Source of the DNA: Pogonophryne albipinna
Lineage: Eukaryota; Chordata; Actinopteri; Perciformes; Artedidraconidae
Direction of reading: 5' to 3'
Assembly: GCA_028583405.1 (NCBI GenBank)
Contig: CM053257.1
Coordinates: 30,611,293-30,675,292 of the forward strand
DNA length: 64,000 nucleotides
Shown: positions 22,804-34,408 of the stretch, piece by piece
Layout: every line of letters begins with the position of its first letter
Numbering within the stretch: the stretch's first letter is position 1
Made by a program: the position numbers and the translations under genes
The notes under the pieces: generated by a model
Databases searched by the model: none
What the model was told of the DNA's origin: nothing
The model's input: only the letters and a program-made list of their open reading frames with translations

Positions 22804-24334
22804 CAGGGTTGCCAACTTTGGGTACCTGGCTGGAGTGAGATTTTGATATCATGGGTTTAATTACACATATGCGCACAAAATGACTGCTATCGTGTCAGCA
22901 GCGGGACATTAGCAGGATATATACAATATATACAAATACACAATATTGGACACAGACTATAAAGGGCACACAGTTTCATTCACTAATGAAAGTCAAACAC
23001 ATGTTTGTTTCCACTGTTTTATTGTGTGCCTGTTGCGATAACCAATTAATTGACTTATCGTACGATAAATAAAAATGAACTCGATAAATTGCCATTTACA
23101 TGAGGATGTGACTAGCAGTTTGAAATGATGTACTTGAATTATTATTATATATTATCATTATGTCAGTGGTCTAAAATGGTCATACAACGGTGCAGACAAT
23201 ATTATCGTTTATCGCAATAATTTCCTGGAAAATGTATCCAACAAAATTAATTATCGTGAGAGGCCTATACATGAAACACACACACACAAACAAATCTACA
23301 GACTTACTCCAAACTGCCAAACATATTAATTAACACACTCTCACTCTCATACACTCTCTGACTCTATTTTGGCCTATTAGAACAATAAGCAGCAGACTTT
23401 TACTTGTTATCATTTCTACTGGATCTTAGATCTGCGCATGCGCAATACGGGTCGGCAGTTGCCAGAGAGTATTTGTGTTGGGTAATCTATGGTAGGGCTA
23501 ACCCATACAGCGGTGGGGCTCAAGTCAGTATTTGCATTGTAATTACATACACGCCCCCCTTGACAGTGAAAGGCCACGCGTGAGGTTTAGATTATTTCCG
23601 TTTCAATCCAAATTGAACTGTATGAAATAAAAAGGCACATTTGTCTTTTAGTAAAGAAAAAGGGCGACCTGGAGCCAATCCTGCAATTTCCCCATAGGTG
23701 AAAGAGTTGACATGCTGAAAGCCCAACCCCTGCAGGGGGGTCTGGGGGGATTCTTTTTTTTTTGAAATACTAACATAAAATACACATTCTGGTACTCTCT
23801 TGAGAAGAAAAATAAATAAATCTATTACGACACGACATATTTAAAAAAATGAATGCCATTTTAGTTTTTTGTTACTTTGTTCTGAAAGCTGAACCTGCTG
23901 CTCCTCACAGAGAGAAGAGGCTGTGTGAATTACTTTACATTGTGAATAGCCCCCATTGTTCTGTGTGTCAAAATGAAAGACAGCCCACACACCTATCAAT
24001 CATCAAACCGTGGGGTCTTATTTCATTACGTGTTGATTTCTATCAACACGTAATGTTGTATCGATGTATATAGAGATGTACTACAGCAAAAGTATTCTCC
24101 GTCGGGACTTCCTGCAACAACACCACGCCGTTATCTTGATTCTGATTGGCCAGACGACATTATCAAAGATGTTCTATTGAGAAGACGATCACTACCTGAC
24201 AAAAGTTTTCAAAACCGTTTCTAGTCTTCGGTATTCTTGTTTTTGGCGTGAGAATAGTTTGGGCAGCGTGAGAGCGTGAGATTGAGAGTGAAAGAGTGTG
24301 TCACACGCCAGATGCGTGAGAGTTGGCAACCCTG
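22804..24334. mobile_element. hAT-like element truncating SLC22 copy C
   Basis: The ends CAGGGTTGCCAACT and AGTTGGCAACCCTG are inverted repeats of hAT style. The interior holds a further repeat with palindromic TTATCG words (about 23030-23270). The 8 bp flanking the two ends do not match (CAATATAA against CGTAAACA), unlike the other hAT insertions here. That suggests a deletion or recombination at one end, which would also explain the loss of SLC22 copy C exons 1-6. An open frame at 23849-24073 has no recognisable domain. Confidence 0.7.
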
Positions 24335-26301
24335 CGTAAACACAGCCTAGCTATCAATTGGATCAAATATAAAAGTCAGCCGAATTAGTGTTGATACTGC
24401 AAGGAGACGTATTGTGTGAAAAGAAATGTAAGATGTTGTTTAATTGCTTATATATTTATGATCCACGTCACGTTTTCAGTTTGGCGGCAGTTCTTCCTGC
24501 TTGTCTAGAAGTCTTCTCAGCAGGGCTCTATAATTAGAGAACTACGGCAGATATGTAATACTTAATGCAGCCGAACCATGTATTACAATGCCGTTATATG
24601 ATGACTTTCAAAGAGAAAAGCAAGCACAGTCGGAATAAAGTTTTATTTTGTTTTTAAAAAACGTTTTCAGATTACACATCACATAAACCCCAAATCCCAG
24701 CATGCATTGCGGCTAAACCATCCAATCATCGAGCTGAGGATCTTGCCTACGTCAGTTTCCGGTTTCATTTATCACCGATGTATTTTGTTATACACACATT
24801 CCTTCACATTTACATTTTAGTTTGCATTAAAGTATTTCGTGAGGCCTTCTAACATGTTTTAAAATATAACTACGGTTGTAGTTGAAGAGTTTGTAAATTA
24901 ACATGAACCGAAGCTGTTGCCTGGCAACTCAATCGCACAACGTCACGTCCGTTATTAATACATTAATGTAGCCTTCGTTTCTGCTAAAAGAGGTGTCGAC
25001 CAGCTGGGGCAACAAGAAAATTGGCGTAATCGAGTGTGACTATTAAAAAATAAATCATTATTATATTATATTGACAATAACAACCGACCGTCGGGGTAGC
25101 ATTTGCTTGGCATTTCCGGTTATTTCTCCACTGGTTAACATGGGTTAACAATACCGTGTAACTGTCACGTTTGAAGGGACGACATCGTGACATCTTCACG
25201 TCTCCCAGCATGGTAAATCGTCCACATGTTCACGTCTTGACGTGATATCGGGTTAGTTCTGTCAGTGAGAGTGGTGTTTAGTATACAGGCAGCCTGTGAC
25301 TGCCAATAATAGTTGAAAATGTCTTCCTTACAATTGTAAGCAGTTATGAAATACCTGTTTGTGAAAGGTTATTTGTATTTTGTATTGTTCATATAGAAAA
25401 CCACACCACTGCTTTCTGCTCACTGGTGAGTTAGCCTATGAATGAGTGTGAAGCACATCAGGCTGGCAGTTGTATGGGCATTGCACTATGGTAGTTGTTA
25501 TTTGCACATTGTTAATCATGGGCAATGCATCCTTAAATTGTTTAACTGTGAGGTGTTATACAATTGTACTGTACTCTGGAGAGTTGTTTAAGGTAAAGCA
25601 CCACCTTGCAGGATAATCATGATTACTTCCAGCATCGATTCAAGTAATTCTGTCTTATTTTGTGTAAAATACTTTCATTTTATTTTGCGCCCTTGATGAC
25701 TCTGCAATAATGCCAGTTGCTCATGGATTAGTACCCCGAAGAATGACTGATAGAGTTTAGCACTGAATTTAAAAGCACAGGGTTAGGGTTAGGGATCGAA
25801 GTCCGTTCATCAGGGTAAGAAGAGACTCATGATATCAGAGATCTCGCTGCACTGAGATGTCATTGTGTATCTATGCATATGTCATAACAACAGATGTATG
25901 AGCTTAATCCAGCCCAGAAACAATTGTAGTCATTTTCCTAATGCAGATATTTGTATGAATGTCAAAGACATTTAACAGCAATTTCATAATTTAAATGACT
26001 GATATTTTTCATGAAATAAATATTACATATATTCACCTTTATCTAATTTAACAAGGAGCTTATATCTGCATCATTGTTTGAGATAATAGGCAGCCTAACA
26101 CATGTTAGCAAAATAATAAATACTTTTTAAAGCATCATTGACTGCTCTTTATTCTGCAATATGAAATTAGTAGATTTTGAAAGGGCAACTCTGTTTGCAC
26201 CTAGAGGTGATACGACTGTATATTTTAAATGTACATTTGATAGCCTTATTACAACTGACTTACTAATTAATGATGAATTACTTTGACCCTCCCTTTCACA
26301 G
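24335..26301. other. Noncoding DNA left of the Ca2+ ATPase fragment
   Basis: No exon was recognised. In particular, no upstream Ca2+ ATPase exons (phosphorylation or nucleotide-binding domains, transmembrane segments 1-7) were seen. The GGGTTAGGGTTAGGG run at about 25781-25795 is a two-to-three unit telomere-like word, too short to mean anything. From about 25.2 kb the two assembled copies start to differ by single-base indels. Confidence 0.45.
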
Positions 26302-27355
26302 GTGAGATTTTGCTCAACATTGCCAGTGGCAGAAACGCCCCCCTCCACGCCCCGCCCTCTGTACACTACACCATAGTGTTCAACACGTTTGTACTCATGC
26401 AAATCTTCAATGAGATCAACGCAAGGAAGATCCATGGAGAGAGAAACGTTTTCGAGGGGATCTTCAAAAACACCATCTTCTGTGTCATCCTCCTGGGAAC
26501 CCTCCTCTCCCAGGTAACCTTGGGAGGGGCTATCGTCACACCTGGTCTGGTTCACAGTGAGGAGTATGAAAGATTCGCTGGATTGATGCTGTGTCTCCCT
26601 TCCTCCTGTAGGATCCTCATTGTGGCAGGTTGGGGGCTCCACCCTTCAGCTGTGTGGGCTCTGAACTGGCAGCAGTGGCTGATCTGTGCCTGTCTGGGTC
26701 TCGCAGCCTGCTGTGGGGACAGGTGAGACAGGGATGACATGCAATTAAACATTGACCTGGTCCTTTCTGCAGCTGATCATCATTAGACAGTAAAAACAGT
26801 CTACAAACATGTTCAGCTCATACGGATAGTGTTGCCGATGTGTCTTATTGTTGTTGTATTTTTCCCCCGTCTCTCAGGTGGTGTCCCAGCATCCCAAGCT
26901 GCGGCTGCCCGAAGGTTATAAAGCCTGCGACATCGTGCAGAAAAAGTGACCGCACTGAGAAGAGGAGCCAGGGGCCTGTGGAAGAACCACACATGCTGCC
27001 TGGCCTGGTCCCATACAATTAATGCCACCACAGTTAGTTGCCATTACTGATGACCTTTTCTTCACTATGTTTAACCATTTTTTTTTAAGGCAGCATCAAC
27101 TAGAGTCTAGTTACTAGACTCTAGTTGAGTCACACTGCATACTGCCGTAATAACATAAAGCAGATCCGCAGGTTACATTTTTAACACAGCTGACTGAAAC
27201 ATTTTCTATCAATTCAAACTTGTTTGTCCTTTGCTCCCTCAGGAGTGTCCATCCTGCCAGACGTCCTACAGCCAAAACAACAAGCGGCACGGGTGCATGT
27301 GTAACCGTCTTATGACGGAGTCTGGCCTGGAGCCCGATTCATTAATTACTCGCAG
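26302..27355 (+). pseudogene. Orphan ATP2B (PMCA) C-terminal exons plus cysteine-rich exon-like pieces, first copy
   Basis: Exon 26302-26513 (212 bp) encodes [20 protein letters not shown] then [20 protein letters not shown], the late transmembrane segment and conserved loop of plasma-membrane Ca2+ ATPases. The next exon, 26612-26722, aligns to the following PMCA exon but carries several single-base insertions and one deletion relative to the second assembled copy, so it is out of frame here. A third exon-like piece starts at 26878 and a fourth, with C-x2-C pairs, spans 27243-27355. No start, no catalytic exons and no downstream calmodulin-binding region are visible. It reads as a detached gene fragment. 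Compare the cleaner copy at 49463-50507. Confidence 0.7.
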
Positions 27356-28842
27356 GTAGATGAGACGTGTTGCTGCGATGGAAACATCATGGGGTAGAGA
27401 TTGCTCAGGTCACATTTCATTGTAGTGTTTCCAGAAACAAAAGAGTGTTATCCAGTTCACTTGGGTTTCATTACCAAGACTATGTTCATGTAGCACAAAT
27501 GAAGATTAAATAGGTAACTTTTTACAAATGTGAAGACTAATGCATTTTATTAAATAATACATGGTAAAAAAGAATATAATAATAAAACAGGCTGAATCAC
27601 TTTGTATCTTTTGTACCTATTTAACCACTCTCTCTCTCTCACCCACAGTATAATGTCAATTTCTCTCAGGCTGAAGCATCATTCAATAAAAAAGGCTGTT
27701 TGTCTCCTTCACCTTGATTGAAAACAGCAAGACATCCATCACATTTAAACCACATTTTTCAAATCTGGTCTTTGACCCCGTATATGAGTCAGAGTTTATC
27801 ATTTAAACAGTTTCATACAGTATAGTGGGATAAAAAACTGTATTCAAATCCTAAAGAAGTCCATTTGCATTTATTTAATTCAAGTTTGGCTTAAATACTA
27901 ATTACTTTTTTTCATTAATTAAACCAAACTTCCTTAAAATAACTGATTTGAGGTATAATGAAAAACGTGCTCGAATAATTCTTGTGAAACTCAACTAAAG
28001 AGTACGTTTTTTTGTGCAATTCACTGAAGGTGTATCTTTAGACGGTTAATGGTTTTTACGAGGTCATGTTTTTACTTAATAAATCAGGCCACACCTCTAG
28101 TGTGTATCATAGGGGTTCTATTAATAATTTACATTAATTTGCCCATTAAACAGCTATGCTAATCAAAGAGGAGTAAAAGAAAACCCCAGGAAAGATGAGA
28201 GATACCCAAATTGAGCGATGCATCTTCTCCAGTGAGCGGTGACATCTCCCCTCTCATTTTAAGAGATTATGACCAAAGGCCATTTATGTTCTCGCTCATT
28301 GACTAGTCCATTCATAACCTGGACATCTTTGGGCCGGCTCACATACAGCAGCAGTTTGCAGAAGCTCATAACAAGACATCCATCATGCTGTCACCCTCTC
28401 GCCCCGTCAATGGCTGCAGGGGAGACTCTGACACCTTTTTATTTCTTCTCGGATCTCTGCGACTTGGCATGAGGCAAAGACGATGGCTGTGGTCTGGTGT
28501 CATGTCTATGGTGTCATTTTAAAGTCAAGTCTGTCTTTAGAACAATGGGTTTACCTGTTACAGTGATAGACAGTGACGTGAATCGCAGCCGCTGCTTTGT
28601 GACCAAAAACAAATGTGGACAGCAGTCGCTTTAACATGTTTTCTCCTACAGCGGTTTTTCATTTCAAACGACAAATATTATTACTACAGCATCCAATGAT
28701 ATCATAGTGTTTTTGGTTTGTTTGATTTAAGATTGCTAATGTTGACCAATTTGTGAATTATATGTGCTTTACTGTTTAAAATGTCCATGTTTTTGTTTAA
28801 TAACTAGATCTATGTAACATAGACTTACTCACTACTTAACAA
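27356..28842. other. Noncoding DNA between the ATPase fragment and the MITE
   Basis: AT-rich sequence without recognised exons or repeat termini. An open frame at 28269-28472 has no domain. It is repeated in the second assembled copy at 50508-51993. Confidence 0.4.
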
Positions 28843-29233
28843 TTAAAGGTGGGGTAGGTAAGTTGGAGAAACCGGCTCGAGATACACTTTTTGTTATATT
28901 CCATGGAATGCTCTTAACATCCCGATAGCAATGAATATCTGAAGTGCTTTGACAAAATATCCATACAAAAATGTCATCTGTGGAAGCCGTAGCGCTGTAA
29001 AAAGCACGACCAATCATTTGAGCCGGCCCGGCTAAAAATAACTGGATGGCCTACCTGCCTGTCAGCCTTCCATCTGTGCACACACTTATCTCGTGCCCTC
29101 ATTGGTCATGTGCGCGTTTGTGTGTGTTGGAGGAGGGGCTCTGTAAGGAAGTGGCAGATTTGTTCCGGCTGTGTATTTTCAAATTCTAGCGCACTCGAGC
29201 TGGTTTCTCCAAAATTACCTACCCAACCTTTAA
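28843..29233. mobile_element. TTAA-flanked MITE (GGTGGGGTAGGTAA family), second copy
   Basis: It starts TTAAAGGTGGGGTAGGTAAG and ends ATTACCTACCCAACCTTTAA, with TTAA at both borders. The interior is the inverse of the copy at 15276-15666, so the two sit in opposite orientation. Confidence 0.8.
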
Positions 29234-29479
29234 TCTATAGTTTTGTTTTATTAAAAAAAACATCAGTATTGTATTTATTTTGAAGGGCCTTTCTTGGCCT
29301 GGAAGAAGCTAAGTGTTTTAAATGAGTGTTTCTTGACAGAAATCCTTACATTTGGACCAATTTAAAATCTTGAAAAGTTGTCTACTTTTGTTCAGTTCAA
29401 TGCTTTTACCCTGATTTATAATTTAAAAAAAGTATGTTTAACAACAACGGACAGATAAACCTAACATGCTTTTAGCAGT

Positions 29480-29485
29480 TTTATT
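29480..29485 (-). promoter_or_regulatory. Poly(A) signal AATAAA of the coiled-coil gene, first copy
   Basis: TTTATT on the plus strand reads AATAAA on the minus strand, about 60 bp past the TAA stop of the coiled-coil gene. The position and the canonical hexamer fit a polyadenylation signal. Confidence 0.6.
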
Positions 29486-29543
29486 AAAGCTTAATGTGTT
29501 GCTGTGGCCTTAGAGACCCAGTGCAAACACTCGGAGCAGGGTT

Positions 29544-31778
29544 TTAGAAGGAGCCCTTGAACCAGGTCTTCTCCTTCTTCTTCTTGGAGTTCAGACTCTG
29601 AAGGTCCGTCAGCTGGGACTTCAAGGAGGATTCTGCTTTCTGCCACTCTTGCTCTTTCGCCTGCAGATGGTTTTTCAGCCAGTCTGTGCTTTGAAGCAGG
29701 GGGGATTTCTCCTCTTGCCACACTTGCCCCCGCTCCTGCAGATTCCTTTCAAGCCTCAGTGAGGCCTGAAGGAGGGTCGACTTACAGCTCTTCCACTTCT
29801 GCTCTTTCTTTTGCAGGTCGTGCGACACGTTTGTTGAGTCCTGACGGAGGGTTGGCCTGTTCCCTTGCCACTTGAACCACTTCTTCTTCTCCTTCTTTTT
29901 GAGGGTTTGGCACTCAATCTGAGACTTTAGGTAGCTCTCTGTTTCCTGCCACTCCTCCTTCTCCATCTGCTGATTATATTTCAGCCTTTCTTTGTCCCGC
30001 AGGACGGTCAACCTGTCCTCCTCCATGTGGATGCAATTACGCTCCATCTTCTGCACAGCCTCGCTCAGATTGTCCACAAGCTTTTTATTTGCCTGCTGCT
30101 GCTCCTCGAGCTGAGTCTCGTAGGAAGTCTTTGTTTTCCCAACCTCCTCCATCAGCTGTTCAAGGACATGATCCCATTCAAGATGTTCTTCTGCTTTTTT
30201 CTGAAGCAAAGACACAAAGGTCTTTTTTTCCGATGCATGCATCTCTAGCTGGGCAAGATGGATGACATGGGATACCTCCAACTTTGCAGTGAGAACAATG
30301 TTCTCCTCCTGCCACTGGAGAGTCCTGATCTTCAGCTCCTGCTGAGCCTCATTTAGAGCGCCCATGAGCGTACTAGTTTGTGCTTCCAGTTGAGCGAGAC
30401 AGGTCGTTTTCGATTTCTCTGTCTCCTGGAGGTCAGTGATCTCTCGCTGGAATCCGAGGCGCTCAGTCTGCAGGATATCTTCCGCCTTTTTCAGGGCTGC
30501 TGTGGTCTTCCTGGTCTCTGCTCTCTCAAATTCGAGATTGCTCTCAAACTCCAACTCCAGGTTGGTTTTTGACAAATCCAGCATAAGTTTTACAGCATGG
30601 AGCTCACTTTTAAAGGCCTCTTTGTCTACCTTCATGCGCTCCAATGTGAGTTGCTTGTCTTTGTCTAGGGAGGTTTGATGCTTGAGATCCTGGAGGATCT
30701 TTCGCTGGAATTGAAGGCGCTCAGTCGCCAGGAGATCTTGCGCCTTTTTCAGGGCTGTTGTGATCTTCCTGGTCTCGCCTCTCTCCAATTTGAGATGGCT
30801 CTCCAACTCCACGTTCGTTTTTGCCACACAGAGCATTGGTCGTAAAACACAGAGCTCACTTTGAAGGGCCTGGTTTTCTGCCTTCATGCGCTCCAAAGCC
30901 ATCTGCTGTTCTTTGTTTGTCGAGGTTTGATGCTTGACATCCTGGAGGATCTCTTGCTTGAATTGAAGGTGCTCAGTCGCCAGGAGATCTTGCGCCTTTT
31001 TCAGGGCTGTTGTGATCTTCCTGGTCTCGCCTCTCTCCAATTTGAGATGGCTCTCCAACTCCACGTTCGTTTTTGCCACACAGAGCATTGGTCGTAAAAC
31101 ACAGAGCTCACTTTGAAGGGCCTGGTTTTCTGCCTTCATGCGCTCCAAAGCCATCTGCTGTTCTTTGTTTGTCGAGGTTTGATGCTTGACATCCTGGAGG
31201 ATCTTTTGCTTGAATTGAAGGCGCTCAGTCGCCAGGAGATCTTCCGCCTTTTTCAGGGCTGTTGTGATCTTCCTGGTCTCGCCTCTCTCCAATTCGAGAT
31301 AGCTCTCCAACTCCATGTGCGTTTTTGCCACACAGAGCATTGGTCTTATAGCACGGAGCTCACTTTGAAGGGCGTCTTTTTCTGCCTTCATGCGCTCCAA
31401 AGCCATCTGCTGTTCTTTGTTTGTCGAGGTTTGATGCTTGACATCCTGGAGGATCTCTTGCTTGAATTGAAGGCTCAGTCGCCAGGAGATCTTCCGCCTT
31501 TTTCAGGGCTGTTGTGATCTTCCTGGTCTCGCCTCTCTCCAATTCGAGATAGCTCTCTCCAACTCCACGTTCGTTTTTGCCACACAAAGCATTGGTCGTA
31601 AAACACAGAGCTCACTTTGAAGGGCCTGATTTTCTGCCTTCATGCGCTCCAAAGCCATCTGCTGTTCTTTGTTTGTCGAGGTTTGATGCTTGACATCCTG
31701 GAGGATCTTTTGCTTGAATTGAAGGCGCTCAGTCGCCAGGAGATCTTCCGCCTTTTTCAGGGCTGTTGTGATCTTCCT
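29544..31778 (-). CDS. Coiled-coil repeat protein, C-terminal part, first copy (runs into gap)
   Basis: This is the same gene as 52695-57738, cut by the assembly gap. The frame is open without interruption from 31406 to the TAA at 29544 (620 codons). It shows three near-identical 84-residue units beginning MALERMKAENQALQSE, one diverged unit (LTLERMKVDKEAFKSE), then a unique glutamine/glutamate/lysine-rich coiled coil ending KKKKEKTWFKGSF. Two small indels near 31470-31560 break the frame just before the gap. This copy has one repeat unit fewer than the second copy over the matching interval. Where the second copy is frameshifted, near 54100, this one is in frame, so it is the better guide to the true C-terminal sequence. 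Confidence 0.75.
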
Positions 31779-32778
31779 NNNNNNNNNNNNNNNNNNNNNN
31801 NNNNNNNNNNNNNNNNNNNNNNNNNNNNNNNNNNNNNNNNNNNNNNNNNNNNNNNNNNNNNNNNNNNNNNNNNNNNNNNNNNNNNNNNNNNNNNNNNNNN
31901 NNNNNNNNNNNNNNNNNNNNNNNNNNNNNNNNNNNNNNNNNNNNNNNNNNNNNNNNNNNNNNNNNNNNNNNNNNNNNNNNNNNNNNNNNNNNNNNNNNNN
32001 NNNNNNNNNNNNNNNNNNNNNNNNNNNNNNNNNNNNNNNNNNNNNNNNNNNNNNNNNNNNNNNNNNNNNNNNNNNNNNNNNNNNNNNNNNNNNNNNNNNN
32101 NNNNNNNNNNNNNNNNNNNNNNNNNNNNNNNNNNNNNNNNNNNNNNNNNNNNNNNNNNNNNNNNNNNNNNNNNNNNNNNNNNNNNNNNNNNNNNNNNNNN
32201 NNNNNNNNNNNNNNNNNNNNNNNNNNNNNNNNNNNNNNNNNNNNNNNNNNNNNNNNNNNNNNNNNNNNNNNNNNNNNNNNNNNNNNNNNNNNNNNNNNNN
32301 NNNNNNNNNNNNNNNNNNNNNNNNNNNNNNNNNNNNNNNNNNNNNNNNNNNNNNNNNNNNNNNNNNNNNNNNNNNNNNNNNNNNNNNNNNNNNNNNNNNN
32401 NNNNNNNNNNNNNNNNNNNNNNNNNNNNNNNNNNNNNNNNNNNNNNNNNNNNNNNNNNNNNNNNNNNNNNNNNNNNNNNNNNNNNNNNNNNNNNNNNNNN
32501 NNNNNNNNNNNNNNNNNNNNNNNNNNNNNNNNNNNNNNNNNNNNNNNNNNNNNNNNNNNNNNNNNNNNNNNNNNNNNNNNNNNNNNNNNNNNNNNNNNNN
32601 NNNNNNNNNNNNNNNNNNNNNNNNNNNNNNNNNNNNNNNNNNNNNNNNNNNNNNNNNNNNNNNNNNNNNNNNNNNNNNNNNNNNNNNNNNNNNNNNNNNN
32701 NNNNNNNNNNNNNNNNNNNNNNNNNNNNNNNNNNNNNNNNNNNNNNNNNNNNNNNNNNNNNNNNNNNNNNNNNNNNNN
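31779..32778. other. Assembly gap, exactly 1000 N
   Basis: A run of exactly 1000 N is a scaffolding placeholder rather than a measured distance. Both sides belong to the same duplicated 22-kb interval: its right end lies immediately left of the gap and its left end immediately right of it. Confidence 0.98.
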
Positions 32779-32894
32779 CAACGTTTTTTTTTCTGTCCAT
32801 TAAAGTATGATTCAAACCAATTTAGAACTGTTGCCGAAAGTCCCACCCAGTTTTCTAGTAATATGTTGTAGTCCACAGTGTCAAATGCAGCATT
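32779..32894 (-). mobile_element. L2-like LINE fragment at the gap edge, second copy
   Basis: This is the 5' end of the LINE seen at 8547-9721, cut off by the gap. It corresponds to the [17 protein letters not shown] segment on the minus strand. Confidence 0.75.
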
Positions 32895-34408
32895 GAGAGG
32901 GAGAGAGAACAACCATAACTCTAACATTAAAGCGATGCTTTTCCTGTAAATCAGTGATTGTGGGGCGAGTGATAAAGAATAATGTATATAAGTACTGTTA
33001 TTGATTTTTTAAGAAAGAAATTAAAATTGAGATTATAGGCTCCTATTTCAGGACACAGCTGAAGGTGTACAAGAGGTACATCATTGTTAAAATGAATGCC
33101 TATCCTATAAAAGCCTATGAAAGTTCAAAGCAATGATAGGGACAAGGGTTTTTAGTAACTATTTAACGGATTAGAAAAAATATGCATTTACTATGTTTGT
33201 TTTGTTGGTGACACAGTATGCAGATGATAAGCAAAGACACATATTCAGCATGACTTCTGCCAGGAAATCTTCTTCCAACAAAAAAACAACAGCAAATAAT
33301 GCCCAGGAATCAGGAAATAGAAAGACCATTATGAAAATAAACCAAAAGCCCTAAGAAGTTTCTAAAAGAAAAATAAATAAATGTTTAAGATGTTTTTAAG
33401 ATGTTTGTGGGTTTTAAAGGGCTTTCACTGTTTAGTCCTCATATCATCTGGGTCAAAGGTGACCTGGTTTGACACCATTAATCTTTATCTGCTTTATCTT
33501 CTCTCTGTACAATAAACTGCAGACTCACCTTTTTTTTTTTTGGTTGTTTCTGCCTCAACAGTTAGTGGTGGCATGACTTCAATTTCCCCACCACTAAGAT
33601 AAAAGCGGACTTATGTACAGTGTAAAGAGCTAAGAAGTAGTAGTAGATTTACCCAATTGTTAGCAACCACCTTTGTTAAGGCATGTCAAAAGCTCCAAAA
33701 GTGGAGTGTTTGCTGGAAATGTTTATATTGTAGAATTAATCGTGAAAATCTCATAAGGAGAGACCTTTGTTCAGGCCATTAAGCAGAAGCCTGTGCAAAA
33801 AAGAATTGACTTCAAGAAGAGGGAAATGGAAGTGGGAAAATGCTAACTTGTTTCAAGCCTAAAGACGTCTGAAGCATTGTCCACAGCAAGTAAAAAAACT
33901 CTCATAAGTCCTTTTGAAAAAGTCAGGATGTATCCTCCGGTAAATAAAACGAGCTGAACTTAAAGAGCTGAACTTAAAGAGGTTTATGCTTTTGGGGTTT
34001 TTGCATATAGTGGGTGAAATAGGTTTGTGTGCATGTAAATGGTCTACAAAAGGCTAAAATCCCAAAGTTCCCATAGTGACATCACTAAGTAACACTTGCG
34101 CTTCTATTGGCTAGCGCTACAACACATTGTACATGATAGGTTAAGGGGCGGGACATCCCTAGGCAGTTGAATTATCGCAACAGAGCCGGCCAGCTAACCA
34201 ATCAGAGCAGACTGGGCTCTTGTTTCAGACAGAGGGTGAAAAGAGGTTCTGCAGCACAGGCAGTATGAGAAAAAGAATGAGCTCTCTGAACATTAAAGTA
34301 AGTTAACACCTGAAAACTAGCATAAAAGGGCCCCTTTAAACCCTAAATAAAAAAATAAAACATTTTCTAAATCTTCTTGCTAAATGGACACCTGTAAATA
34401 ACACTTAC

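Noticed and set aside
23849..24073. Open frame MNAILVFCYFVLKAEPAA inside the hAT-like element
   Set aside because: Short, no recognisable domain, and located in non-autonomous transposon DNA.
25781..25795. Telomere-like GGGTTAGGGTTAGGG run
   Set aside because: Only two to three units in an interior position; such short runs occur by chance.
26127..26642. Minus-strand open frame of 171 codons opposite the PMCA exon
   Set aside because: It is antisense to a recognisable PMCA exon and changes length between the two assembled copies through indels.
31503..32927. Apparent reading frames running through the N gap
   Set aside because: Unknown bases contain no stop codons, so the frames are artefacts joining unrelated LINE and coiled-coil sequence.
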